A DNA stretch of 64,000 nt from Pedobacter psychrophilus. Lineage in GTDB: Bacteria; Bacteroidota; Bacteroidia; Sphingobacteriales; Sphingobacteriaceae. Made by a program: the position numbers and the translations under genes. Positions 17,689 to 26,335 of this stretch are shown here, in pieces. Position 1 is the stretch's first letter. Each line of letters begins with the position of its first letter. The notes under the pieces are model-generated. The model was not told where the DNA came from, ran no database searches, and saw only the letters and a list, made by a program, of their open reading frames with translations. The stretch spans positions 62,001-126,000 of the forward strand of contig NZ_LWHJ01000022.1 in assembly GCF_001652725.1 (NCBI RefSeq). Direction: 5' to 3'.

Positions 17689-20600
17689 ATGAAATTAATC
17701 ATAAAAATTTATACATTTTTAGTCCTTGTGCTAATTGCTACAAGCGGTTATGCCCAAGACCCAGAAAGTAAAATCACCATCTCTGGTACTGTAAAGAACA
17801 GTAAAGGAGTAGCTATAGAAGGTGTAAGCATTTTAATACAAGAAAGAGCAGGAGATAATGTTACCTCTAAAGACGGTAAGTTTTCTTTAAGTGTTACCGG
17901 TAATGATGTGATCTATTTTAAAAAAGAAGGTTATAATTTAGTTAAAAGACCAGCTTTAGAGTTAGATAATACAGTAATTACTTTGGTGGAAAGCTTAATT
18001 GATGCAGGAGATGATGATGATGTTTTTATCCCCTTCGGAGTTAGAAAGAAGCGTAACTTAACGGCTTCTATCAGTACTATTAAAGGCTCTGAATTACCTC
18101 AATTACCACTATCAACTTTAACAAATTCTTTATCAGGCAGATTATCTGGTTTATATATCAAACAAAGTGGTACACGCCCAGGTACAGATGATGCAACTTT
18201 CTTGATCAGAGGAAGATCATCATACAACAGTGGGCAAGCACCAATTGTATTGGTTGATGGGGTTGAGCGTGATTTTGTAAATATGGATTTGAATGAAATT
18301 GAAGGCATTAGTGTTTTAAAAGATGCAGCTTCTTTATCATGGTATGGGATGAGCGGAGCAAACGGCGTTGTTTATGTAACCACCAAAAGAGGTGATGCTG
18401 CAAAAACAAAAGTAACTTTTGATGCTCAAGGCGGTGTGCAAGCGCCAGTAAATATTACCAGTCCATTAAACGCATTTCAATTCGCAACTCAGTATAACCA
18501 AATATCTGCCAATAGTGGTTTACCAGCAGTGTATGATCAAACAGCTTTAAATGCTTATCAATCTCGTTCTGATTTGATAAACTTTCCAGATAATAACTTT
18601 GTAAATCGTTTTGTGAAGGATGTAGCACCTGTTCAAAGGTATGTAGCAACAGTAAGTGGCGGAAATTCATTTGCAAAATACTTTACTTTATTAAGCATGT
18701 TTAAGCAAGATGGTTTATACAGAGATGCCGAAACACCAGATTATAACACCAACTCAAACTATAGAAGATATAATTTGAGAACCAATTTAGATTTACACAT
18801 CAATAAAAGTTTAGATGTAAAATTAGATGTAGGCGGTAGGGTAGAGAATCTGCAATATAATACGGCTGGTAACGGAACTTTATTAAACACAATTTATAAT
18901 ACTCCAGCAAATGCTTTTACATTATTAAATCAAGACGGAACCTTTGGCGGATCTTCACTTTATAGAAACAACCCTTTAGGGATGTTAACTGCCAACGGAA
19001 ATAACAATGATTTATCAAGAACGCTTTTAGCAACTTTAGATGTTAGGCATAAATTAGATTTTATTTTAAAAGGTTTAACTGCAAATGCATTCTATACCTA
19101 TGATATTACAAGTGCTTATTCTTATGGTTTCCAACAAAGCTATGAGATATTTGCACCTGCAAGTGGCGGTACATTCCAAAGATTTGGCAACCAAACACCC
19201 TTACAGTACAAAGCAAGTGATTTTAATAGTAACGTTAGAAATAATGAGTTTTGGGCTGGTTTAGATTATGATAAAACTGCCGGGTTACATGGATTTAATT
19301 TTTCTACCAGGTTATTAAGAGGAGTAAGTGCAGCACCAGGAAGATTAGATTTTAGACGTACTGCAATTTCTAATCGTTTATCATATAATTTCAACAAACG
19401 CTACTTTGCCGATTTTGTAGGTACTTATGCAGGTTCAGAAAACTTTGCCATTGGTCAGCGTTTTGGATTTTTTCCAGCAGTATCAGCAGGTTGGATTGTA
19501 TCAGAAGAAAGCTTTTTAAACAAAGTTAAAGCAATCAATTACTTTAAATTACGAGGTTCATACGGTACAGTAGGTAGTGATGAGTTAAGTACCAGACGTT
19601 TTGCTTATAATAACTATTTTACAAGAGGTACAGCAGGTTATACTTTTGGTACTGGCTATACAGGTGTAACTGGTGCAGCAGAAGTAATTTTAGCCAATCC
19701 AAATTTAACATGGGAAAAAGCTACAAAATCAAGCATTGGTTTTGATGGTAAATTCTTTAACCAAAGTTTACAAGTTGATTTTGATGTGTTTAAAGAAAAC
19801 AGAAAGGATTTATTAACTGCTGATTTACTGCCTAATGTTATTGGTCAATCTTTATCATTAGTTAATAATGGTGAGGCACAATACACAGGTTTTGAAACCG
19901 CTTTATCTTACCAAAAAACCTTTAATAAAGTTACGGTGAGTATTAATGGAAATTTCACTAAAGCAAATAGCAAAATTCTGCAAATAAATGAGGAAGCTGG
20001 TATACCTTCTTATCAAACACAAAAAGGTTTCAACATTGGAAGTGTTGTACAAGGAGGGTCTTTTTTACGTAGATTTTTGGTTTCTGATGGCTTATTTCAA
20101 ACACAAGCCGAAATTGATGCTGCTCCGGCTCAAAGATTTTCAGCATTAACCCGTCCAGGAGATATTCGTTATGTAGATCAAAATAATGATAGAGTGATAG
20201 ATGATTTAGATTTTATCATGACAAATTATTCTGATGTACCTGATACTTATTATGGTTTTGGAACTAGTGCTAGATATTCAAATTTTGATATATCGGTACA
20301 GTTTCAAGGAGTTGCTGGTAGAACTATTCAGATTAATAATTTAATTAATTCAACTGACGCTTCTGCGGGATATATCAATCAATTTAGTCCAGAGAGTTGG
20401 ACTCCAGCAACAGCTTCAACCGCTAAATATCCATTAATTGCATTAAATAACAGAGGTAATAATACTCAAAATTCCGATTTCTGGTTACGCTCTGGAGATT
20501 TCTTGAAATTAAAGAATCTAGAACTAGGTTATACACTTTCTTCAAATGTGGTTAAAAGATTAAAGCTAAATTCTTTAAGATTTTATGCTAGTGGTTTTAA

Positions 20601-20721
20601 CTTGTTAACTTTTAGTAAGTTGGGTGATTTACCTATTGATCCAGAAATCCCAACTGCAGGTTTTAATTCGGATTACCCATATATCACTACATTTTCTGCA
20701 GGTGTAAATCTTAAATTTTAA
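17689..20721 (+). CDS. SusC-like TonB-dependent transporter with divergent TonB-box region (second copy)
   Basis: A 1010-aa paralogue of the upstream SusC with signal peptide MKLIIKIYTFLVLVLIATSGYAQ. It keeps a carboxypeptidase-regulatory-like domain (KITISGTVKNSKGVAIEGVS). The stretch that would hold the TonB box is unusual: an acidic DAGDDDDVFIPFGVRKKRN replaces the common EVVVVGYG motif. The plug signature is present but altered (LNEIEGISVLKDAASLSWYG, GANGVVYVTTKRGD). It lies 45 nt after the first SusD and 33 nt before its own SusD, in one operon with no promoter seen between. It probably imports a different oligosaccharide size or branch from the same glycan. Confidence 0.93.
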   Translation: MKLIIKIYTFLVLVLIATSGYAQDPESKITISGTVKNSKGVAIEGVSILIQERAGDNVTSKDGKFSLSVTGNDVIYFKKEGYNLVKRPALELDNTVITLVESLIDAGDDDDVFIPFGVRKKRNLTASISTIKGSELPQLPLSTLTNSLSGRLSGLYIKQSGTRPGTDDATFLIRGRSSYNSGQAPIVLVDGVERDFVNMDLNEIEGISVLKDAASLSWYGMSGANGVVYVTTKRGDAAKTKVTFDAQGGVQAPVNITSPLNAFQFATQYNQISANSGLPAVYDQTALNAYQSRSDLINFPDNNFVNRFVKDVAPVQRYVATVSGGNSFAKYFTLLSMFKQDGLYRDAETPDYNTNSNYRRYNLRTNLDLHINKSLDVKLDVGGRVENLQYNTAGNGTLLNTIYNTPANAFTLLNQDGTFGGSSLYRNNPLGMLTANGNNNDLSRTLLATLDVRHKLDFILKGLTANAFYTYDITSAYSYGFQQSYEIFAPASGGTFQRFGNQTPLQYKASDFNSNVRNNEFWAGLDYDKTAGLHGFNFSTRLLRGVSAAPGRLDFRRTAISNRLSYNFNKRYFADFVGTYAGSENFAIGQRFGFFPAVSAGWIVSEESFLNKVKAINYFKLRGSYGTVGSDELSTRRFAYNNYFTRGTAGYTFGTGYTGVTGAAEVILANPNLTWEKATKSSIGFDGKFFNQSLQVDFDVFKENRKDLLTADLLPNVIGQSLSLVNNGEAQYTGFETALSYQKTFNKVTVSINGNFTKANSKILQINEEAGIPSYQTQKGFNIGSVVQGGSFLRRFLVSDGLFQTQAEIDAAPAQRFSALTRPGDIRYVDQNNDRVIDDLDFIMTNYSDVPDTYYGFGTSARYSNFDISVQFQGVAGRTIQINNLINSTDASAGYINQFSPESWTPATASTAKYPLIALNNRGNNTQNSDFWLRSGDFLKLKNLELGYTLSSNVVKRLKLNSLRFYASGFNLLTFSKLGDLPIDPEIPTAGFNSDYPYITTFSAGVNLKF

Positions 20722-20754
20722 TTATATAAGTAAGAAATACTAAGTTATAAGATC

Positions 20755-22428
20755 ATGAAAATAAAAAATTATAATATAATCATCTTACTTATTGCTTTTC
20801 TTGCAATAGGTTGCGAAAAAGATAAATATTTAAAAGACGGTTCTACAAGTTTTACCACAGAAGGGGAAATTACTGAACAACAAGTTTGGGCAAATAATGA
20901 TTACGCCAGAGGAGTATTAAACAATGCTTATAATGACTTAATTGCCGAATTTGATATGGATGGCGGTGGCGCTTTAAGAGCTTCTGGATCTGACGAGGCT
21001 GTAAATTCTAATCTAAATTCTGCCGTTAATATATTTAATAATGGCACATGGAGTCCTACCAGAACTTTTGACAATAGATATGCAGATATGTACAATGGGA
21101 TTAGAAAAACTAATCTTTTGCTAAAGAATTTGCCAACCGCACAGATTGTACCATTAGATGGGCTAACTGCTGCTGCTGATAAAGAGCGACTACGTGGCGA
21201 GGCTTACTTTTTAAGAGCGTTATTTCATTTTGAATTATTTAAAAGATATGGTCCAATTCCATTAGCCACTAAAGTTTATGATAGGTTAGAAGATTTAAAT
21301 CTTCCAAAAAACACTTATCAAGAATGTATAAATCAAATAGCTTTAGATTGTGATTCGGCTATTGCTCGCTTACCAGAATGGACACAATCATGGAGTTCTG
21401 CACAACGTGGTAGAGCAACTCAAACAGCTGCTTTGGCTTTAAAATCGAGATTATATTTGTATGATGCAAGCCCATTATATAACCCAACAAACGATTTAGC
21501 CAGATGGCAAAGAGCTGCGGATGCTGCAAAAGCCTTAATCGATAGAAACAGACATCAAATTATCACCTCTTATACAAACGTTTTTAACTTTAATGCTGCT
21601 GCTTATAATAACGAGGTTATTTTTGCAACAAGTGCTAATAATATAAATTCTATCGAGATCAATAATGCACCAATTAGTTATGATGGTGCAAACGGAAGAA
21701 CAAATCCTACTCAAGAATTAGTGGATGCTTTTGGTATGGCAAACGGAAAACCTATTACAGATGCAACATCAGGTTATAGCGCAGCAAATCCTTATGCTGG
21801 CAGAGATCCAAGATTAGGTTTGGTTATTAATCATAATGGCCGTTTATTTAAAAACATTGCTGTCGAAACTTTTGTAGGTGGCAAAGATGGTATAGATAGA
21901 AACGTTAATGCCACTAAAACCGGATATTATATGCGTAAGTTTTTAAGTGAATCGGCAACTTGGAATCAACAAGCAAACAGTAATGTTCGCCGCCCTTGGG
22001 TACTATTTAGATATGCAGAAACATTGTTGAATTATGCTGAGGCTTTAAATGCTGCTCAAGGCCCGGTTGCAGATGTTTATACCTATCTAAATCAGGTAAG
22101 AAGAAGAAGTGGAGTTAATTTGCCTTTATTAGTAATAAATGCCCCATTATTAAATAAAGACCAAATGAAAGATCTTATCCAAAATGAAAGAAGGGTGGAG
22201 TTATGTTTTGAAGGGCACCGTTTTTTTGATGTTAGAAGATGGAAAAAAGGTGATGATTTTTTTAACAAGCCGGTAACAGGCATGAGAATCACCAACAATG
22301 GAGGCGCATTAACTTATACCAGATTTACAGTAGAAAACAGAGTTTTTACAGACAAAAACTATTTTTATCCATTCTCACAAAGTGATATTAACAGACAACC
22401 TGCTTTAGTTCAAAATCCGGGCTGGTAA
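20755..22428 (+). CDS. SusD-like surface lipoprotein (second copy)
   Basis: A 557-aa lipoprotein with Cys20 in LAIGCEKDKYLKD, paired with the divergent SusC just upstream. SusD hallmarks are RGEAYFLRALFHFELFKRYGPIPL, the TPR-like RATQTAALALKSRLYLYDAS, LFRYAETLLNYAEALNAAQG, QNERRVELCFEGHRFFDVRRWKKG and the closing RQPALVQNPGW. It would bind glycan at the cell surface and close the second SusC pore. A strong terminator follows 8 nt after the stop, so this is probably the main end of the SusCDCD message. Confidence 0.94.
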   Translation: MKIKNYNIIILLIAFLAIGCEKDKYLKDGSTSFTTEGEITEQQVWANNDYARGVLNNAYNDLIAEFDMDGGGALRASGSDEAVNSNLNSAVNIFNNGTWSPTRTFDNRYADMYNGIRKTNLLLKNLPTAQIVPLDGLTAAADKERLRGEAYFLRALFHFELFKRYGPIPLATKVYDRLEDLNLPKNTYQECINQIALDCDSAIARLPEWTQSWSSAQRGRATQTAALALKSRLYLYDASPLYNPTNDLARWQRAADAAKALIDRNRHQIITSYTNVFNFNAAAYNNEVIFATSANNINSIEINNAPISYDGANGRTNPTQELVDAFGMANGKPITDATSGYSAANPYAGRDPRLGLVINHNGRLFKNIAVETFVGGKDGIDRNVNATKTGYYMRKFLSESATWNQQANSNVRRPWVLFRYAETLLNYAEALNAAQGPVADVYTYLNQVRRRSGVNLPLLVINAPLLNKDQMKDLIQNERRVELCFEGHRFFDVRRWKKGDDFFNKPVTGMRITNNGGALTYTRFTVENRVFTDKNYFYPFSQSDINRQPALVQNPGW

Positions 22429-22436
22429 GTAACTAT

Positions 22437-22476
22437 AAAAGATAGTGATTGTTAATAATGCAATCACTATCTTTTT
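22437..22476 (+). terminator. Rho-independent terminator after the SusCDCD block
   Basis: The perfect 11-bp stem GATAGTGATTG (22441-22451) / CAATCACTATC (22461-22471) has a 9-nt loop, flanking A and T tracts and a following TTTTT. It ends only 35 nt before the GH2 start codon. Confidence 0.85.
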
Positions 22477-22510
22477 ATCTTAAATATAAATCCAACTACT
22501 TTTACAAAAC

Positions 22511-24343
22511 ATGATTAAAATTTCTTCATTCTTTACCATATTTTTATTTTTTTTCTTGTCATCTTTTGGGCAACAGCCAATTATTCAAAATATAGCCTCG
22601 CGTAATAACTTAAGTTTAAATGGCAAATGGAATTATATTATTGATCCTTATGAAAATGGATTTTACGATTACAGAAGAGAAGCATTTGATCAGTCTAAAA
22701 GTAAAGTCGGTGGTTATTACGATGATAAAAGGAGCGTAGATAAGTCAGAATTAATTGAATATAATTTTGATAAATCTCCTACTTTAAAAGTTCCTGCCGA
22801 TTGGAATTCACAAGAAGAAAGACTATCACTTTATGAAGGAACGGTTTGGTATAGAAAGCTTTTTATGGCCAAACCATTAACGGGCAAACGTTACGTAATA
22901 TATTTTGCAGCAGCAAATTATGAAAGCCATGTTTATCTAAACGGTAAAAAATTAGGTATGCACAAAGGCGGCTTTACTCCTTTTCAATTTGAAGTTACAG
23001 ATTTATTAAAAGCAGGTGAAAATTCTTTGGTAGTTAAAGTAGATAATACCCGTAAAAAAGATGAAGTGCCTACCATTAATACAGATTGGTGGAATTATGG
23101 AGGTATAACCCGAGATGTGTTTTTAGCAGAACTTCCGGATACTTATATTCATGATTATAAAGTTCAATTAGCAAAAGGTAATGCTAATTTTATTGATGGT
23201 TTTGTACAATTAAATGGCATAACAAAATCACAAAAAGTTACCATAAATATCCCTGAGATAGCTTTAAGTTTTTCAGTAAACACGGATGAAAAAGGATATG
23301 CTGATATAAAGCAAGCCGTAAAAAAATTAACCTATTGGTCGCCAGAAAACCCCAAACTTTACCAGGTTAAAATCTCTTCAGAAACTGATGAAGTAAATGA
23401 CAAAATTGGTTTTAGAACAATAGAAACCAAAGGAAAAGATATTTTACTCAACGGAAAATCAGTCTTTTTAAGAGGCATCTCCTTGCATGATGAAAACCCT
23501 TTGATACCTGGGCGTCCACGTTCTGAAGGGGATTTAAGAATGTTACTTACTTGGGCAAAAGAGCTAAACTGTAATTTTGTGAGGTTAGCGCATTATCCTC
23601 ATAATGAGGAAATGGTTCGTTTGGCTGATGAAATGGGTTTATTAGTATGGGCAGAAGTCCCTGTATATTGGACTATTGCCTGGGAAAATCCAGACACTTA
23701 CAACAATGCGCAAAATCAGTTATCAGATTTAATTACCAGAGATAAAAACAGGGCAAGTGTGATAATTTGGTCTGTAGGAAACGAAACTCCGTTAAGCGAT
23801 CCTAGAAATAAATTTATGGGAAATTTAGTAGATAGAGCTCGTTCTTTAGATAACACTCGTTTAGTTTCTGCAGCTTTAGAATTACATCGGGATGGAAATA
23901 AAGTTATTGTAGATGATGTTTTAGGCGAAAAACTAGATTTAGCCAGTTTTAATGAATATGCAGGATGGTATTGGGGAGGTACACCTAAAGAAATCACTAA
24001 ATATTATTTCGATATCAAATATCAAAAACCCGTAGTAATTACCGAGTTTGGTGGAGATGCGTTAGCAGGTTTTCATGCAGATGCAGACACCAAATTTTCA
24101 GAAGAATATCAACAAGCACTTTATGAAAGTCAGTTTAAAATACTTTCATCCATTGATGGTTTAAGAGGAATGACGCCTTGGATATTGGTTGATTTTAGGT
24201 CTCCTAGAAGACCTCACCCTATTTATCAAGAATTTTGGAATAGAAAAGGATTAATTTCTGATACTGGGAAAAAGAAAAAAGCTTTTTTTACGCTCAGCGA
24301 TTATTACAATAAGTTGTCAAAATCCTTTAATCAAAAAAAATAA
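22511..24343 (+). CDS. GH2 glycosidase, probable beta-glucuronidase (N-x-K motif)
   Basis: A 610-aa secreted enzyme with signal peptide MIKISSFFTIFLFFFLSSFGQ. The GH2 order is sugar-binding jelly roll (about 30-220, EGTVWYRKLF, YLNGKKLGMHKGGFTPF), immunoglobulin-like domain (about 220-310), then the TIM barrel (NGKSVFLRGISLHDENPL). The acid/base is Glu425 in WSVGNETPLSD and the nucleophile Glu512 in VITEFGGDA. Near the end, Asn577-Arg-Lys579 followed by Gly (FWNRKGLI) matches the N-x-K motif that binds the carboxylate in beta-glucuronidases and is absent from beta-galactosidases. It would release beta-linked glucuronic acid, fitting the uronate theme of the locus. No own operator is seen; expression may come by read-through of the terminator just upstream. 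The GH2 family is certain, the sugar likely. Confidence 0.88.
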   Translation: MIKISSFFTIFLFFFLSSFGQQPIIQNIASRNNLSLNGKWNYIIDPYENGFYDYRREAFDQSKSKVGGYYDDKRSVDKSELIEYNFDKSPTLKVPADWNSQEERLSLYEGTVWYRKLFMAKPLTGKRYVIYFAAANYESHVYLNGKKLGMHKGGFTPFQFEVTDLLKAGENSLVVKVDNTRKKDEVPTINTDWWNYGGITRDVFLAELPDTYIHDYKVQLAKGNANFIDGFVQLNGITKSQKVTINIPEIALSFSVNTDEKGYADIKQAVKKLTYWSPENPKLYQVKISSETDEVNDKIGFRTIETKGKDILLNGKSVFLRGISLHDENPLIPGRPRSEGDLRMLLTWAKELNCNFVRLAHYPHNEEMVRLADEMGLLVWAEVPVYWTIAWENPDTYNNAQNQLSDLITRDKNRASVIIWSVGNETPLSDPRNKFMGNLVDRARSLDNTRLVSAALELHRDGNKVIVDDVLGEKLDLASFNEYAGWYWGGTPKEITKYYFDIKYQKPVVITEFGGDALAGFHADADTKFSEEYQQALYESQFKILSSIDGLRGMTPWILVDFRSPRRPHPIYQEFWNRKGLISDTGKKKKAFFTLSDYYNKLSKSFNQKK

Positions 24344-24359
24344 CTCAATAGAATAATAT

Positions 24360-24393
24360 AAAAGTCTTGGTTAGTAAAAACCGAGACTTTTTT
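24360..24393 (+). terminator. Rho-independent terminator after the GH2 gene
   Basis: The stem AAAGTCTTGGTT (24361-24372) / AACCGAGACTTT (24379-24390) pairs along 12 bp with one G-T pair and is followed by a T run. It ends the GH2 transcript before operator C. Confidence 0.8.
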
Positions 24394-24444
24394 GCTTTAT
24401 AAATACTGCTTCATAACGCTATTATTCGATAATTACATAACAAT

Positions 24445-24508
24445 ACATTCAGACCCTTATTTGCGTACATCTGAATACCTCTAACAACTGGTTTACTATT
24501 CATATTTG
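24445..24508 (+). promoter_or_regulatory. Tandem half-site operator and -7-like box (site C)
   Basis: Half-sites ACATTCAGACCCTTATT (24445) and ACATCTGAATACCTCTAAC (24467) repeat with CCT at 24455 and 24478. CATATTTG begins 23 bp later, at 24501, and the start codon of the T9SS protein is 107 nt further on. It is almost the same in geometry as sites B and D. Confidence 0.7.
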
Positions 24509-24607
24509 TTTATTCGATAACCAATTTCGAAACCAATTCAATAGCATTTAAATTTCTAAAATTTAAATTTTTATTAACCAATTTTTCAAAACTTTAAATA
24601 ATTAAAC

Positions 24608-26269
24608 ATGAAAACAAAATTACTTTTATTCATTTCTGGATTACTGTTTACAAGCATTTCGGCATTTTCCCAATTTACCGCAGGTAATGTTGTGGTCTAT
24701 CGCTATGGAGATGGCGGCGCTTATACTAATGGTAATTTAGCACCTACCTTTTTAGATGAATATACACCTGCAGGGGTTTTAGTGAAAACTAGAGCTATAC
24801 CTACGGTAACTAGCGGGTTAAACAAAGGTTTAACAGGATTACTTAAACTTGGTACAGGCTTTTATCAGCAAGAAGGAATGTCTACACTTTCTCAGGATGG
24901 AAAATATATTACCATATTTGGTTATAATGCGGCTGTTGGCACAACAGTTCCTACTACAACAGATGGTTTAGTAGTTGGTGTCGTTGCCGCAGATCTTAGT
25001 TACAACAGTACAACTACTTTATCAAATGACGCAACTTTAGGACTTGGTGCACCACGTTCTGCTATTGTAGATGGCACAAACATTTGGGCAAATGGTTTTA
25101 GAAATGGAGTTCAGTATGCAACAATCGGGGGAACAACTTCTGCTCAAGTAAACACAACAGGGCAAAATTCTCCTAGAACCCTTTCTATATTTAATAATAA
25201 TTTAACAGTTCCAATTGGTAGTAGTGGTACTTTATCTTATCAAACACCTTTGCCAACCGGATCAGCAGCGGCATTTTCTACTAGGATATTATCAGGTACA
25301 CCAACTACAAATCAAGTGGTAACATTTTCTTTAGGCAACAGATTAGTAATTTACACAGCCGATGATGCAAACAATCAAATTAGAAGATTTAATACCAATA
25401 CCGCTGGCGATACTTGGATTGCTTTAGGTACTAATTTAACAACAACTCCACAATTAACTTTGGTAAAAAGCATTACCGGTGTAGCTAATGTAGTTGGCGC
25501 AAATACAGAAATTACCATATTTATTACAACTTGGGGAAATGATGGCTCAGGAACAGAATCATCAAAGCTTTTGACCTTTAAGGACACTTATTTAACTCCA
25601 TCAGCTGGCCCTTCAGCTCCAACAGCAACAACTGCATTAGCAACTTTAGCAACCGCAACTGCAGGTACAGTTTTTAGAAGTGTAACTATGGCGCCACAAG
25701 GGAGCACCGCAATAGGTACTGCTACTTTACCTGTTTCGTTAACTTCTTTCACTGGTAAAAAAGATAATGAATCTATTAAATTAGATTGGACTACTGCCTC
25801 AGAAAAGAACAATTCTCATTTCGATATCACTCGTTCTGTAGATGGTAAAAAATTCTCATCAATTGGAACTATGAAAGGTGGTGGAAATTCTGATGCTGCC
25901 TTAAATTATTCTTTTGCAGATACAAACCCATTAAGCGGTACTAATTATTATCAGTTAAACCAGTTTGATTTTGATGGTAATTCTGCCAAATCAAATATAG
26001 TAGCGGTAGAATCTGGTCTTAAAGCTGCTGATATGACTATTTATGCAAATCAAAGTTCTAATGAAGTAAAATTGAATATTTTTTCTGCAAACAAAACTTC
26101 TGGTACTATCAATATTTTTGATCTAGCCGGGAAAAGAGTTTTTAATAAAACTGTTGAGCTAGAAAAAGGATACAATAATATTTCTTTATCCGTAGTTCTT
26201 AAATCAGGATTATTTGTTGCGACATTACAAACTGCTTCAGAAACCATCAGCAAAAAATTTACAAACTAA
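24608..26269 (+). CDS. T9SS-secreted protein of unknown function, propeller-like (copy 1)
   Basis: A 553-aa protein with a signal peptide (to SAFSQ). Residues about 22-365 are a glycine/threonine-rich beta region starting FTAGNVVVYRYGDGGA, with LDEYTPAGVLV, EGMSTLSQDGKYITIFGYN, SAIVDGTNIWANG and FITTWGNDGSGTESSKLL. The pattern suggests a beta-propeller but no named domain was recognized. Residues about 375-470 form a fibronectin-like module (LPVSLTSFTGKKDNESIKLDW, NYYQLNQFDFDGN). The last 75 residues are a type A T9SS sorting domain (GTINIFDLAGKRVFNK, LKSGLFVATLQTASETISKKFTN). It is colinear with the 586-aa protein at 47437-49197. Both are secreted and under PUL control, so a role in glycan binding or degradation is inferred only from context. 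Confidence 0.8.
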   Translation: MKTKLLLFISGLLFTSISAFSQFTAGNVVVYRYGDGGAYTNGNLAPTFLDEYTPAGVLVKTRAIPTVTSGLNKGLTGLLKLGTGFYQQEGMSTLSQDGKYITIFGYNAAVGTTVPTTTDGLVVGVVAADLSYNSTTTLSNDATLGLGAPRSAIVDGTNIWANGFRNGVQYATIGGTTSAQVNTTGQNSPRTLSIFNNNLTVPIGSSGTLSYQTPLPTGSAAAFSTRILSGTPTTNQVVTFSLGNRLVIYTADDANNQIRRFNTNTAGDTWIALGTNLTTTPQLTLVKSITGVANVVGANTEITIFITTWGNDGSGTESSKLLTFKDTYLTPSAGPSAPTATTALATLATATAGTVFRSVTMAPQGSTAIGTATLPVSLTSFTGKKDNESIKLDWTTASEKNNSHFDITRSVDGKKFSSIGTMKGGGNSDAALNYSFADTNPLSGTNYYQLNQFDFDGNSAKSNIVAVESGLKAADMTIYANQSSNEVKLNIFSANKTSGTINIFDLAGKRVFNKTVELEKGYNNISLSVVLKSGLFVATLQTASETISKKFTN

Positions 26270-26284
26270 TAAAATTATTATAGG

Positions 26285-26321
26285 AAGGCTATATCTTATA
26301 ATCAAGATATAGCCTTTTTTT
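26285..26321 (+). terminator. Rho-independent terminator directly before a GH3 gene
   Basis: The perfect 13-bp stem AAGGCTATATCTT (26285-26297) / AAGATATAGCCTT (26304-26316) ends in a T7 run. The GH3 start codon lies only 14 nt past the T run, leaving no room for a separate promoter, so GH3 expression must use read-through or a promoter inside the upstream gene. Confidence 0.87.
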
Positions 26322-26335
26322 ATTTACTTATATCC

